From CALVGQ01 sp964368495 (GTDB lineage Bacteria > Bacillota_I > Bacilli_A > Erysipelotrichales > Erysipelotrichaceae), in the NCBI GenBank assembly GCA_964368495.1, contig CAYJAJ010000009.1, forward strand, positions 1-64,000: a DNA stretch of 64,000 bases. The letters run 5' to 3'. The notes under the pieces were generated by a model. That model saw nothing but the letters and a program-made list of their open reading frames with translations, was not told the DNA's origin and ran no database searches. The position numbers and the translations under genes are program-made. Positions 22,908-31,984 of the stretch are shown in pieces. Each line of letters opens with the position of its first letter. Position 1 is the stretch's first letter.

Positions 22908-24458
22908 TTATAATTTACCCTCTAAATACATCAGCGTACTCATCAGTTCTTTTGTTTTCTGATTCACTTCAACCAACTCCACTTCCTTAACAACTGAAAA
23001 TAACTCAGGTGATATCTTTAAAAGAGATTTCCCTAACATATCGCTCCAGTTCAGCAATACTTTTATTGCTACATTTCGTTCTCTGACGATTCGGGAGTAA
23101 AGTGCCGCACAAATAATTTTCTCTCCAGTATTAGGATATTCCTTTAATTCTTGTAAAAGGAAATCAATACAACGATGTTCATCCTTAAAAGTGTCTGCAA
23201 ACAAACAATCACTTCCACTTTCTTTCATTTTATCAAACGGTAAGATACTCTCATAAAGACTAACTAGTTCAGTAGCATACTCTTTATATTTAAACAAAAT
23301 ATCCAAGTACCTATAACACTTAATAGGGTTTTTCTTTACAGTTTCAAAAAGTTGTTTAGATATATCCAAATTTAATTTTCTTGCGCTATGTACAGCGTAG
23401 AAAAATTCACTATGATCGCCAGATTGTAAAATATCATAAATCATCTCTTTCCATTTAGAATCATTTGTGATTTCTTCACAAAGTAGTAATAGTTTATTCT
23501 CAACATTCCTATTCATTATATAATGTTGTATGTCTAAAATAGTCCACAGTTGCCTCAACTTATTAATGCGTGATTTTGCAATGATCAAATAAATACATAA
23601 AGCCTCTTCAATACGTTCGTATTCGGATAAACAATTTATAGATTCATCTTCTATAAGTGCACTAATAATCATAGATATTCCATTAAACAATTCCTTATCC
23701 AAATTCCCCTGACGCAAAGCAGAAATTAAATCACCTTTTTTTGCACAAACAAGGCCAAGGCAGGATAGCATAACACTGTTTTGACATCCTTCTTTAAGTA
23801 TCCAGTTTTTAATTTCTTCTGTTTGTGGTTCTAACTTCTCAACAGCTTTAATTTTACCCCAGCCACTTGTTTTTTTAGCTATCTCGAATATAAGCGCATT
23901 ACCATTTTCAGAATTCGAAAACACCTCAACAACATATTGAGTAAATTCTTCATATAGGGCGAGGATAAGAAGCTTATCAACTAACTCTTGGACATTTGTT
24001 AAATCTAATATGCCATATAACGAAATCCCTAATTTCACCAAATTTTCATCATAACTTTTAAATGCAAAGGCATCTGCATATTGTATCATCTTACAAATAT
24101 CTATTTCATCGTGATTTTTATAAATAGACTCTAAAATGCATTCTATGAGAGCTAAAATGTTGCAATTACACAATAATGAGATTATTCTTTCTGAATCTTT
24201 ATGATATTGATCTTTTTCTAATTGACTAGATGCATCCCCATTTTCCCACAAGTTTCGAAGTATTGTATCAACTTCTGTTATTAATTCCTTTAAATTTTCA
24301 TCAGATTGATTATTAATCCCAATTCCGTCTCGTGCGCCTGCTACAAATTGTAGTTGATTAAAAGATTTCTTTCTATTTTGTAAAGTGAAATCATTTGGCA
24401 ATTTTCCTTCTGATGTTACTTTACTACTAATAATTTCATATATGCTTTTATTATTCAT
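22908..24458 (-). CDS. Large alpha-helical (HEAT-like) protein of unknown function
   Basis: About 516 residues, almost entirely predicted helix, with repeated helix-turn-helix units of about 40 residues such as GWGKIKAVEKLEPQTEEIKN and NSVMLSCLGLVCAKKGDLISA. This suggests a HEAT- or ARM-type solenoid for protein binding. No catalytic motif or membrane segment is seen. Similar proteins in Firmicutes are sometimes labelled limonene hydroxylase; nothing in this sequence supports a hydroxylase. The ATG at 24458 is used; a GTG at 24470 is an alternative, and neither has a strong ribosome site. Confidence 0.7.
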   Translation of the reverse strand: MNNKSIYEIISSKVTSEGKLPNDFTLQNRKKSFNQLQFVAGARDGIGINNQSDENLKELITEVDTILRNLWENGDASSQLEKDQYHKDSERIISLLCNCNILALIECILESIYKNHDEIDICKMIQYADAFAFKSYDENLVKLGISLYGILDLTNVQELVDKLLILALYEEFTQYVVEVFSNSENGNALIFEIAKKTSGWGKIKAVEKLEPQTEEIKNWILKEGCQNSVMLSCLGLVCAKKGDLISALRQGNLDKELFNGISMIISALIEDESINCLSEYERIEEALCIYLIIAKSRINKLRQLWTILDIQHYIMNRNVENKLLLLCEEITNDSKWKEMIYDILQSGDHSEFFYAVHSARKLNLDISKQLFETVKKNPIKCYRYLDILFKYKEYATELVSLYESILPFDKMKESGSDCLFADTFKDEHRCIDFLLQELKEYPNTGEKIICAALYSRIVRERNVAIKVLLNWSDMLGKSLLKISPELFSVVKEVELVEVNQKTKELMSTLMYLEGKL

Positions 24459-25135
24459 TCTTCCAATCACTCACTTTCAATAGTTAAGAAAACTCAATAT
24501 TTTAAAAATTCACTTAATTTTTCTTATCAAAAAACAATGCACTTACATAATTTATAATCTCATAAAGTTTTGTTATTAGCATTGTATTTGATATCTATAA
24601 AAATATCAATGATTTTAGAATCCTCTTAAAACTTTGCCTTAATCTAAAGTGATTATGTCGTAGTATATTATAAAGTTAAAATATCCTAATATTCTATTAA
24701 CAATGTTAAAAGTTAACAATTAAAAGAATTATAATTACAGATATAGATAACTTATTTTTAATTAATGAAAATGAAGGAACATCACTTGTAGGTTTATAAG
24801 AATTAGGCTTAAATCAATCTCTTTCATATATACTTCGCAATTATCATTACCTATTGTCAACGCGGATTTCAGTATATATTTTATCTCTCCATCTTTAATT
24901 GGACTTCTTTCCATAGCTTGCTCTACTATTGCTCAGGATAAAGTGTAGACTTTTGTGAGGTTAAGTGCTTCCTTTATTTTTTTGATTCTAACTATTTACT
25001 CTTATAATACATTGTAAAACAAAATAATTTAATTGGATTATTTCTTAATTTTCTTATTTAGTTACTTTATTTATTACTCATTTTCAGTGACTCTCTACAC
25101 TATTTTATATAGCATGAAGAATGGATACCTTACAT
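24459..25135. other. Long AT-rich gap with a possible decayed reading frame
   Basis: About 680 bases without an intact gene. On the minus strand a frame at 24762-24992 reads as coding-like sequence (LESKKIKEALNLTKVYTLS, a TGA at 24933-24935, then AIVEQAMERSPIKDGEIKY). It then ends at TAA. It may be the tail of a dead gene. No family is recognised and no ribosome site is present. Nothing else is supported in the gap. Confidence 0.3.
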
Positions 25136-25163
25136 AAAAAAGAACCGATATTAAATCGATTCT
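25136..25163 (-). terminator. Terminator of the large surface protein gene
   Basis: On the minus strand AGAATCGAT-TTAAT-ATCGGTTCT (25141-25163), nine pairs with one G-U, followed by TTTTT. Confidence 0.85.
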
Positions 25164-25171
25164 AAAATGTT

Positions 25172-28100
25172 TTATTCTACTACTTCTTCTTGAACTTCAT
25201 GCCATTTTCTACCATATACTAACGATACGATATTAATTAGCGCGAACACTAACATTAAAATTGTCCACTTATCCACTAATTGCATCGGTGTACTCATATC
25301 TTCTGTCAACACAAACACAATAATAGATACAAGTGCCACTATTGCTGAAACTACTTTCCAAGATTTACGACGTTTCATAATTTCTATTTCTTCTTCCTCA
25401 TCTTCTTTTTTAGATTTTGATAGGATTAAGAAAATAGCTGTCAACATTCCCACAATACTTGCGATTAGATTAATCAATGCCCAAGCATTTGAATTACCAC
25501 CTACCTCTGGCGTTTCATCATCAACGATGATTGCCTCTGTAGTTCCACCTTGCTCTGGTGTTGATTGATCGGTAATCGTTTGAGTTGAAGTCGTTGATGA
25601 ACTTGGTGTAGAAGTTGTTGCTGCTGGTGTAGAAGTCGTTGTCGTTGTAGTTACAACAGTCGTTGTTGGATCATCTGGAATAATAATCGTAATGACTTCA
25701 TTAACTCGTCCATTTTCATATTCAAACTCATAGTTTTCTACAAGTGCATCTACATTGTATTTCGCTAATGGAGTTAAGGTATTTCCACTACGAGTAATCT
25801 CTACATCAATCCCTAAGCTTGATAAAGTCACATTTAGATCTTTACCTACTAAACCTCTTGTCTTAAATCCGAGTGGATTTGGCAATGATTGATTTGCAGC
25901 GATCGTGTAACTATCAGCTATAATTGTTAATGTTGCAGGCTCTACTGTTAATTCATTTCCTGAAACAGTTAATTTTACACTTCTATATTCTTGTGGATAT
26001 TGTACTTCATAAGTGAAAGAAGTTGTACCTACATCTGTTTGTTCAACATCTTCTTCAACAATACTCACTGTTGAACCGGTTGGAATTACTTCTTTAAGAT
26101 ACTCTTGAAGCATTGCTTGCGTCACCTCATATGCTGCTCCTTTATAAGTAACAACGTTTTTGTATGTTGGCAATTCTTCTACCCAGTTAGCACTTACTAA
26201 TAGGTTTCCAGTTGTTCCTTTATTCAGTGTTGTTACAAAATCTTGCTCACTGATATTAGCTAAATTTCCCAAGTTAGCTGTTACTAGTGTTACATCCCAG
26301 CCTATGAAAGTATAACCTTCTTTAGTTGGGTTAATGAAGCTAAATTCATCTTCAATCGTATACACTGTTGGATTTTGACTTGCTACAGACCCACCATCTA
26401 AATCATAAATGATGTTAAAGTCTACTAATGCCCAATTAGCAACTAATTCTAGATCGTTAGTTAATAATGGTAATTCATTAGTAATATCGTTTGCAACATC
26501 TGTTGTTGTAGGATGATATTTTACATCTTGATCAATTACATTACCATTGGCATTACTTAGTGACCAATAAGCAAATTTATATCCTTCATTTGGTGCAACA
26601 AATAAATTAGTTGCTGCTATAGATGGAGCTGTGTTATACGTAAATGGTTGTTGGATTGTCGTATCTTTTACAGCGTTAGCAGCTGTACTTAAAGTACCTG
26701 CAAACCCATTAAAATTGTATCCTGGTTCATAAATTACATTGTAAGTACCTGCAATATATTGTGCCACCATTGTTGTTTTAATATGGTTAAAAGTTAAGGT
26801 TTCCCCTGCATCAAATTGACCAATTAATTGCCCATTTTGATAAGCATTCCAGTGACTAAACACATGTCCTGTTGGTGCATTAAAGCTTGAATTTTCTGCT
26901 GCTACATTAGCACCATAGATATCTAATGATGTCGTGGTATTTGTTCCAGTCCCTAAACCTTTATCGTAGACAATATCATATTTTTCAACTGCATATAATT
27001 GATAATTATCACTTATAGCAGTTGTATCAGTAAATGTTACTGCATTTCTACTAACATCTACCCATCCTGCAAAATAAGTTTCGTTTGCTGTTCCTACTTT
27101 TAAAGACTGTGTAGCTGCTGAAGTAGCAATGAATGATAATGGTGAATTTTTAGTAATTGTTTCTGTGTGTAGTAATGTTGTTTTATCTGAATCATAATAT
27201 TCAACTGTTACATTTTGTTGCTTATCTAATAAAACTCCATCAACATGATAAGTTTTAATATAACGTGTTCCATTATCTGATGCTCCACTTGTTTTAATTA
27301 TATAGTACCATTCAATTTCAAATTGATATAAAGGACTATTTTCAATTGCTTTAATTTGTTGTGCTAGAGCATCCGCATCGGTAGCAGTAAACAGTACATT
27401 TCCATCTTTATCAGTAAGTGAAAGTAAAGACTTTCTATGAGCATCAGTACCATTTATTGCCATATCGTACATCACATCATAAGCATCCCAATCAGCATTA
27501 CTAGAAAATGATGTAGCTGCACCTTTATAATATTCTGCTTCAATATCCACAAAGACTTGATTACCAAGGTATTTATTTACCTCTTCAGCACCGATAATTT
27601 TTTTGTTGGCATCTAAATAGGCAATACCTTCTTCAGAAATCAAACCTGCACCAAGAGCATTATAATATTGATTTTCTAGTCCACCTTGTGTACTTGAACT
27701 TTCATTTGGAAGTAAAACATGTAATGAAACTTTGTCGCTAGAGTAACCAGGATAATCTACTGGTTGCTCATTATTTTGTTGTACTAAACTTTGTTGTTGA
27801 ATAGCAGGCTCAGCTGCTTTTACAGGCGATGATGATTTTACTAAAGTATAAGTATATTGTGTACTATACGGTACACCTGCTTTTACAAATTGGATTTCGA
27901 TTACATAAGTATTATCCACAGATAAGTTATCTGTAGGTATCTCGAAAGCACTCTGACCATTAATATCTTTCATAGTTAAATCATAGCCTTGTAATTTAAT
28001 ACTTTTTATTTCTACATTATCAGCAGCCTTAGCATTTACAGTAAGGGCAACACCGCTATTTGTATCGCTATTTGAAATTTCAGGGTTTAATGCGCCTACT

Positions 28101-28534
28101 AATCCTGCACCAACAGATACTGTTAAGCTATGCGTTTCTACTAAAGCTTCTTCACTCTCTAATTCCGTTGGCTCTGGACTTGGAGTTGCTATCTGTGTTT
28201 TAGGTAAAGTATACGTAATTACAACATCAACTGATGCTGCTTCTTTTGTAGTATATGTAGCGTTAGAGCCGATAACTTCTTTTTCTGGAGTTGTTATGCT
28301 CACTACTACTGCATCTGCATGAAGAGCTGTAGCGCTAATATCAATTATTTCTGTGCCATCCTTTAATGCTGACGTTGTTTCTACTAGAATATCACTATTC
28401 CCTGAAGTACTATTATCCTCAGCCAATACATTAGTTGGTGCACTTATGCATCCTATAATTAGAGTCATTAAGACTAAAATTGTAAGAAAACGGTTTAATA
28501 ATTTATGCACTCTTGTTTTTCTAAAACGATTCAT
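25172..28534 (-). CDS. Large cell-surface protein with InlB-type repeats
   Basis: A 1120-residue exported protein. The signal peptide is residues 1-39 (ending NVLA). After a variable region come about four Listeria-Bacteroides (InlB B-repeat) units near 440-770, marked by YFAGW, VFSHW, KFAYW and FIGW. An MBG-like beta domain near 830-960 contains PATLTIIADSYTIAANQ. A Thr/Ser/Pro stalk (about 965-1015) leads to one membrane helix, an acidic/basic cytoplasmic loop (KKEDEEEEIEIMKRRK) and two more helices. There is no LPXTG motif, so anchoring is by membrane. It is likely an adhesin or envelope structural protein. Confidence 0.85.
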   Translation of the reverse strand: MNRFRKTRVHKLLNRFLTILVLMTLIIGCISAPTNVLAEDNSTSGNSDILVETTSALKDGTEIIDISATALHADAVVVSITTPEKEVIGSNATYTTKEAASVDVVITYTLPKTQIATPSPEPTELESEEALVETHSLTVSVGAGLVGALNPEISNSDTNSGVALTVNAKAADNVEIKSIKLQGYDLTMKDINGQSAFEIPTDNLSVDNTYVIEIQFVKAGVPYSTQYTYTLVKSSSPVKAAEPAIQQQSLVQQNNEQPVDYPGYSSDKVSLHVLLPNESSSTQGGLENQYYNALGAGLISEEGIAYLDANKKIIGAEEVNKYLGNQVFVDIEAEYYKGAATSFSSNADWDAYDVMYDMAINGTDAHRKSLLSLTDKDGNVLFTATDADALAQQIKAIENSPLYQFEIEWYYIIKTSGASDNGTRYIKTYHVDGVLLDKQQNVTVEYYDSDKTTLLHTETITKNSPLSFIATSAATQSLKVGTANETYFAGWVDVSRNAVTFTDTTAISDNYQLYAVEKYDIVYDKGLGTGTNTTTSLDIYGANVAAENSSFNAPTGHVFSHWNAYQNGQLIGQFDAGETLTFNHIKTTMVAQYIAGTYNVIYEPGYNFNGFAGTLSTAANAVKDTTIQQPFTYNTAPSIAATNLFVAPNEGYKFAYWSLSNANGNVIDQDVKYHPTTTDVANDITNELPLLTNDLELVANWALVDFNIIYDLDGGSVASQNPTVYTIEDEFSFINPTKEGYTFIGWDVTLVTANLGNLANISEQDFVTTLNKGTTGNLLVSANWVEELPTYKNVVTYKGAAYEVTQAMLQEYLKEVIPTGSTVSIVEEDVEQTDVGTTSFTYEVQYPQEYRSVKLTVSGNELTVEPATLTIIADSYTIAANQSLPNPLGFKTRGLVGKDLNVTLSSLGIDVEITRSGNTLTPLAKYNVDALVENYEFEYENGRVNEVITIIIPDDPTTTVVTTTTTTSTPAATTSTPSSSTTSTQTITDQSTPEQGGTTEAIIVDDETPEVGGNSNAWALINLIASIVGMLTAIFLILSKSKKEDEEEEIEIMKRRKSWKVVSAIVALVSIIVFVLTEDMSTPMQLVDKWTILMLVFALINIVSLVYGRKWHEVQEEVVE

Positions 28535-28580
28535 AGTTCTACCATCTCTTTCTTTATATGACTTAAGATATCATAATTTT

Positions 28581-28657
28581 GTTAATTATCAGTTACATTT
28601 TAATAAATATTGACTATAAGCATTATAATTGAGTTAATTTTCGGTTACATCTTAAAA
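28581..28657. repeat. Two direct repeats 52 bases apart upstream of the surface protein gene
   Basis: GTTAATTATCAGTTACAT (28581-28598) recurs as GTTAATTTTCGGTTACAT (28633-28650), with the similarity continuing into a TTAA-rich flank. The 52-base offset is close to five helical turns. The nearer copy covers the likely -35 of the surface protein promoter (TGTAAC, 16 bases from TATGAT on the minus strand). This fits paired binding sites of a regulator. The remainder of 28535-29050 contains no supported gene. Confidence 0.45.
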
Positions 28658-29050
28658 AAATTTGTTTTTTACTTAAAAAATATCTTACCTATTGTTATTT
28701 AAATTATGTCGTGTTGTGAATATCATTATAACAGTTTACGGTGTGTGTAGTAGCTATAACAGAAATGTAGTTTTGTTCATAGCTGATAATTTTATATTTT
28801 CATCTATAATTCTCATGTTATTAGCATCATTTAATGCACACCCATTCTATTTCTTATTGTTGATTTGCTCAGTGCTACTTTATCTTTTTGTATTTTTGCA
28901 TACTATATTTTGGTGAAAACTCACTATGATACTTACAGTTTCATTTTCAATGTGATAAACTATGGTATCACTTAATTGTATTTTATTCATACGTAAGTAA
29001 CTCGAAAGCTTTTCTTGTATCCTTAGACTATCTTGGAAGAATTATATAAC

Positions 29051-29077
29051 AAAAAGCAGACTATATTTCAAGTCTGC
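29051..29077 (-). terminator. Terminator of the diguanylate cyclase gene
   Basis: On the minus strand GCAGACT-TGAAATAT-AGTCTGC (29056-29077) is followed by TTTTT. It lies about 120 bases past the stop. Confidence 0.8.
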
Positions 29078-29198
29078 CAAAAGTATATGAGAATAATCTG
29101 TACCAATTGAAGGTCCTGCACATTTTGTTTTATTTTTTAGAAACTAACTCAAAGATTTTCAACTTTCTCATTAGTCATAGCATCAATAAAACTATATT

Positions 29199-30482
29199 TT
29201 AGACAAAACCCTTTGTTTTCTTTTTATCAATATACATGTTTTTATCAGCAATGGTCATCACATCTTGTAGCGATTCCCCATCTGTTGGATAAGCCGCAAC
29301 ACCTACACTTGCAGAAACTTTAGCAGTATCCCCTTTGAATACGAATTCTTCTGCTGTAGCATTCTTAATTCTTCCAATCACATTTTTTGTTGCACTTTCG
29401 TCAAGTTCAGTTTCTATAACTACGGCAAACTCATCTCCCCCAAGCCGGAATATGCATGTTTGTTCTCTAAATGATGCCTGTAAACGTTTTGCATATTCAA
29501 TTAAAACATAATCTCCCATTTCATGACTAAAATTATCATTGATAGGTTTAAAATCATTTAAATCAATATAAAATAACGTATATTGTTTATTTTTAATTAT
29601 CACTTCATTTAAATATTTACGATTATACAGTTTTGTTAGCGGGTCACAATAAATCTCTTTTTTCATTTGTTTTTGTTTATTGATAAAAAGATATACTACT
29701 ACATAACAAAACATAAACGTTATAAATGAGCCAAAAAAAACAGCAGGAATTGTTATATTTTTATTTGTTATAGATACTGCATCATAAAGGGATAAAACCC
29801 ACTCGCTTCCACCCATGGAAAATGTGTATTTTTTTGCCATACTCTCATCAAAGTTGTCAGTTTCATAAAGTGATATAATTTCTCCGTTGTAATTTGAATG
29901 TAACGTAAACTCATAACCGATAAGATGTAATTGATTAATAGCTATTTCACTTTCAAGCATAAGAACAGGGTTTATAGCAACTGCTGTAAATCCCCAAAAT
30001 TCATCGCCTAAATAAATTGGATTTCGAATGACAATCCCTACTCTTCCTGAAGGTAAAATAACTGGTCCTGAGGTCATCGTTTTGTTTGTATCACGTGCAA
30101 TCATCGCATCTTTTCCACCAAGCTCATCCTCATATATATTATGTCCGACAATTTGTGAATTTTGCTCATATGGATAAGCATATGTGTTTATTCCATCAGG
30201 GATATAGCTTATACCATACATATAATCATCGTCAAAAAAAGATGCAGCCAAATTATCAAACTCCATTTCTGTGAGTTCCCCATCTGCAAAACTTACTAGC
30301 GATTCTATAGTTTGAGTAGGTTCAATCACTCTTTCAAAAAACGATTGTATGCGTTCTGTATAAATAGTTGAAATAAGTTCTGTATTCGAATGTATTTGAA
30401 AATTCATAGTTTGAAAAGTATAGGCAGATATACTTATACTAATAAGTAGCAAAATCGGAATTACAATTTTTTTAATATCCAT
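29199..30482 (-). CDS. Membrane diguanylate cyclase with extracellular sensor domain
   Basis: Makes cyclic di-GMP from two GTP. A membrane helix near 5-25 is followed by an extracellular CHASE-like domain (about 30-230), a second helix near 240-262 and a GGDEF domain. The active motif LGGDEFAVV is intact, with DLNDFKPINDNFSHEMGDYVL before it and SASVGVAAYPTDG after it. The inhibitory-site position reads REQT, so the RxxD feedback site is missing its Asp. The ATG at 30482 has GGGAG 8 bases ahead. No c-di-GMP receptor or phosphodiesterase lies nearby. Confidence 0.92.
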   Translation of the reverse strand: MDIKKIVIPILLLISISISAYTFQTMNFQIHSNTELISTIYTERIQSFFERVIEPTQTIESLVSFADGELTEMEFDNLAASFFDDDYMYGISYIPDGINTYAYPYEQNSQIVGHNIYEDELGGKDAMIARDTNKTMTSGPVILPSGRVGIVIRNPIYLGDEFWGFTAVAINPVLMLESEIAINQLHLIGYEFTLHSNYNGEIISLYETDNFDESMAKKYTFSMGGSEWVLSLYDAVSITNKNITIPAVFFGSFITFMFCYVVVYLFINKQKQMKKEIYCDPLTKLYNRKYLNEVIIKNKQYTLFYIDLNDFKPINDNFSHEMGDYVLIEYAKRLQASFREQTCIFRLGGDEFAVVIETELDESATKNVIGRIKNATAEEFVFKGDTAKVSASVGVAAYPTDGESLQDVMTIADKNMYIDKKKTKGFV

Positions 30483-30984
30483 CCAATATTCTCCCAATTA
30501 TATAATTTTTATGAACTACTTAACACGTTCTGTTAATTTAATAATATGCCAACTATTTGATTAATGCAATATATATGATATTTACATATAGTAACTATGC
30601 ATTTTTTTCTACTTTGACCTAAAAAGCTCTAACCTCTTATAAAATAAGGATTGCTATTATTCATGACATAGTAAAACTCTTGCTTCAACATGTATAGTGA
30701 ATTTCCTTTAAAAATAAAACAGCATTGAAATTTTTTCTTTGATCATTACTTTTAGCAAAGTTCTAGTACTATTGATACTTGTAGCTTTTAAAAATACTCT
30801 CTGATATCTCATTTAAGTTCTTTCTTTTAGCCATAAAATTCATTATATAGCTTCGAAATTGCACAAAAAATTCGATATTTATCGATTCCGTATGTTATGT
30901 TATTTTTAGTAAACCCCGAGACTAATAAAATTGCCTACGAATAAAATCAACTTTTTTGATTTAATTCTTCATATTAATATGCAA
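30483..30984. other. AT-rich gap containing a gene remnant
   Basis: About 500 bases with no intact gene. It contains the decayed 3' end of an rRNA methyltransferase (30657-30701) and its terminator-like hairpin (30622-30652). A short segment (30815-30838) closely matches 32908-32928. Nothing else is supported. Confidence 0.5.
30622..30701 (-). pseudogene. 3' remnant of an RlmCD-like methyltransferase plus terminator
   Basis: On the minus strand the frame reads FTIHVEARVLLCHE then TAA (30657-30701). This matches the C-terminus of the intact RlmCD at 32963 (TTHVETVVLLHRVK) in register. A hairpin follows at 30631-30652, then GAGCTTTTT, which also resembles the intact gene's own GGAGCTTTTTT end. 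Upstream frames are full of stops. It is best read as the last piece of a second, lost paralogue. Confidence 0.55.
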
Positions 30985-31533
30985 TTACAAAACATATTCT
31001 AATTGTATATCATAAGGCTCACTACTTGCGATTTCATTTTGAATTTCTGTAGCAAATACACAACCTAAAGCCTTATATGCCTCTTGAGTTTCCTTAGCAG
31101 AGTTTGCTGAAATATAGATTTTTTTTAGCGGTAATTTTCGTGCTTCATCACAAATAAGATTAAATAATTTTTTACCGATACCCTGATTTCTAAACTCATT
31201 TGATACATGAAACATTATTAATTCTATATACTGTTTTTTACTTCCTAAAAATTTGGTTCCTAAATATGCAAATCCAATCACTTGTGAGTTATGTCTTGCA
31301 CAATATCCTATACTCCCTTGATTAACTGCATTAATTAGGTCTTGAGCTTTTTGACGTAACTGAATGTTATTCCAGGTTTCAACAAATGATTCCTCTTTAT
31401 AAAGATAAGAACCATTATCTAATCGTAAATTAATCTTCGATTCTTGATAACGATTATATTTATCAAGAGATGTTATTTCAAAGTTTTCTATTGTGATTTT
31501 TTCGAAAGTTATATCATTTTGAAAATTCTTCAT
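30985..31533 (-). CDS. GNAT-family N-acetyltransferase
   Basis: A 182-residue acetyl-CoA-dependent transferase. Motif A, the CoA pyrophosphate loop, is FRNQGIGKKLFNLICDEARK near residue 112-130. It is preceded by IELIMFHVSNE and followed by the motif B strand KKIYISANSAKETQEAYKALG. The substrate cannot be predicted; the class includes small-molecule and antibiotic acetyltransferases. The ribosome site is weak (GGAG 12 bases from the ATG). Confidence 0.88.
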   Translation of the reverse strand: MKNFQNDITFEKITIENFEITSLDKYNRYQESKINLRLDNGSYLYKEESFVETWNNIQLRQKAQDLINAVNQGSIGYCARHNSQVIGFAYLGTKFLGSKKQYIELIMFHVSNEFRNQGIGKKLFNLICDEARKLPLKKIYISANSAKETQEAYKALGCVFATEIQNEIASSEPYDIQLEYVL

Positions 31534-31647
31534 ATCGCTATCTATCTCCAGATTGTATCTATTCCCAAATATTTGAACTGTATTTTAGTGCATTAATTAT
31601 GATACTTAATAATGAAGATGGCATCTAAAGCCTTCAATAATCTAATT

Positions 31648-31878
31648 CTATTTGTTTTTATTTATTTTTTTCATAACATATTTTATCCCAAAACTACTTC
31701 CTACTACTTCCAATGTGAATAATCCATTTATTTGAATGCTCGTATACCACGGTGCTGAGTGCATCATATATAAATCGGGATTGCTATAGTAGTGAGCAGT
31801 TAAATATACACAATGAGCAATATATACTCCAATAAATACACCAAATCAAATATTAATTAAATTGTTTAATTTTTTCAC
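31648..31878 (-). pseudogene. Small membrane protein gene interrupted by an in-frame TGA
   Basis: On the minus strand a frame from GTG (31878) reads MKKLNNLINI, then TGA (31846-31848), then FGVFIGVYIAHCVYL, HSAPWYTSIQINGLFTLE and a basic tail KKINKNK with TAG at 31648. The second part keeps a clear two-helix pattern with the HSAPWYTS turn known from small Firmicute membrane proteins. One base change (GGA or TGG to TGA) would explain the stop. Trp is TGG elsewhere in the window and TGA is used as stop, so recoding is unlikely. The rest of 31534-31984 has no supported gene. Confidence 0.6.
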
Positions 31879-31984
31879 TCCCACATCTTTATTCGAATAC
31901 CTTAATTTTTACTCATTATTTTTCTATTAAACACCACTTGTTACGTTATTTTGCACAATAACTGTATACCAATTTTTTATAGTT

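Noticed and set aside
22908..24458. Limonene hydroxylase
   Set aside because: No cofactor-binding or hydroxylase motif is visible; the sequence is an all-helical repeat protein.
28692..28916. Plus-strand hydrophobic frame of 74 codons
   Set aside because: Starts at TTG without a ribosome site in an AT-rich gap; hydrophobic frames arise easily from T-rich sequence.
31846..31848. TGA read as tryptophan or selenocysteine
   Set aside because: TGA ends topA, rmlA, the sigma factor and others, Trp is TGG in intact genes, and no SECIS-like hairpin follows it, so a mutation is simpler.
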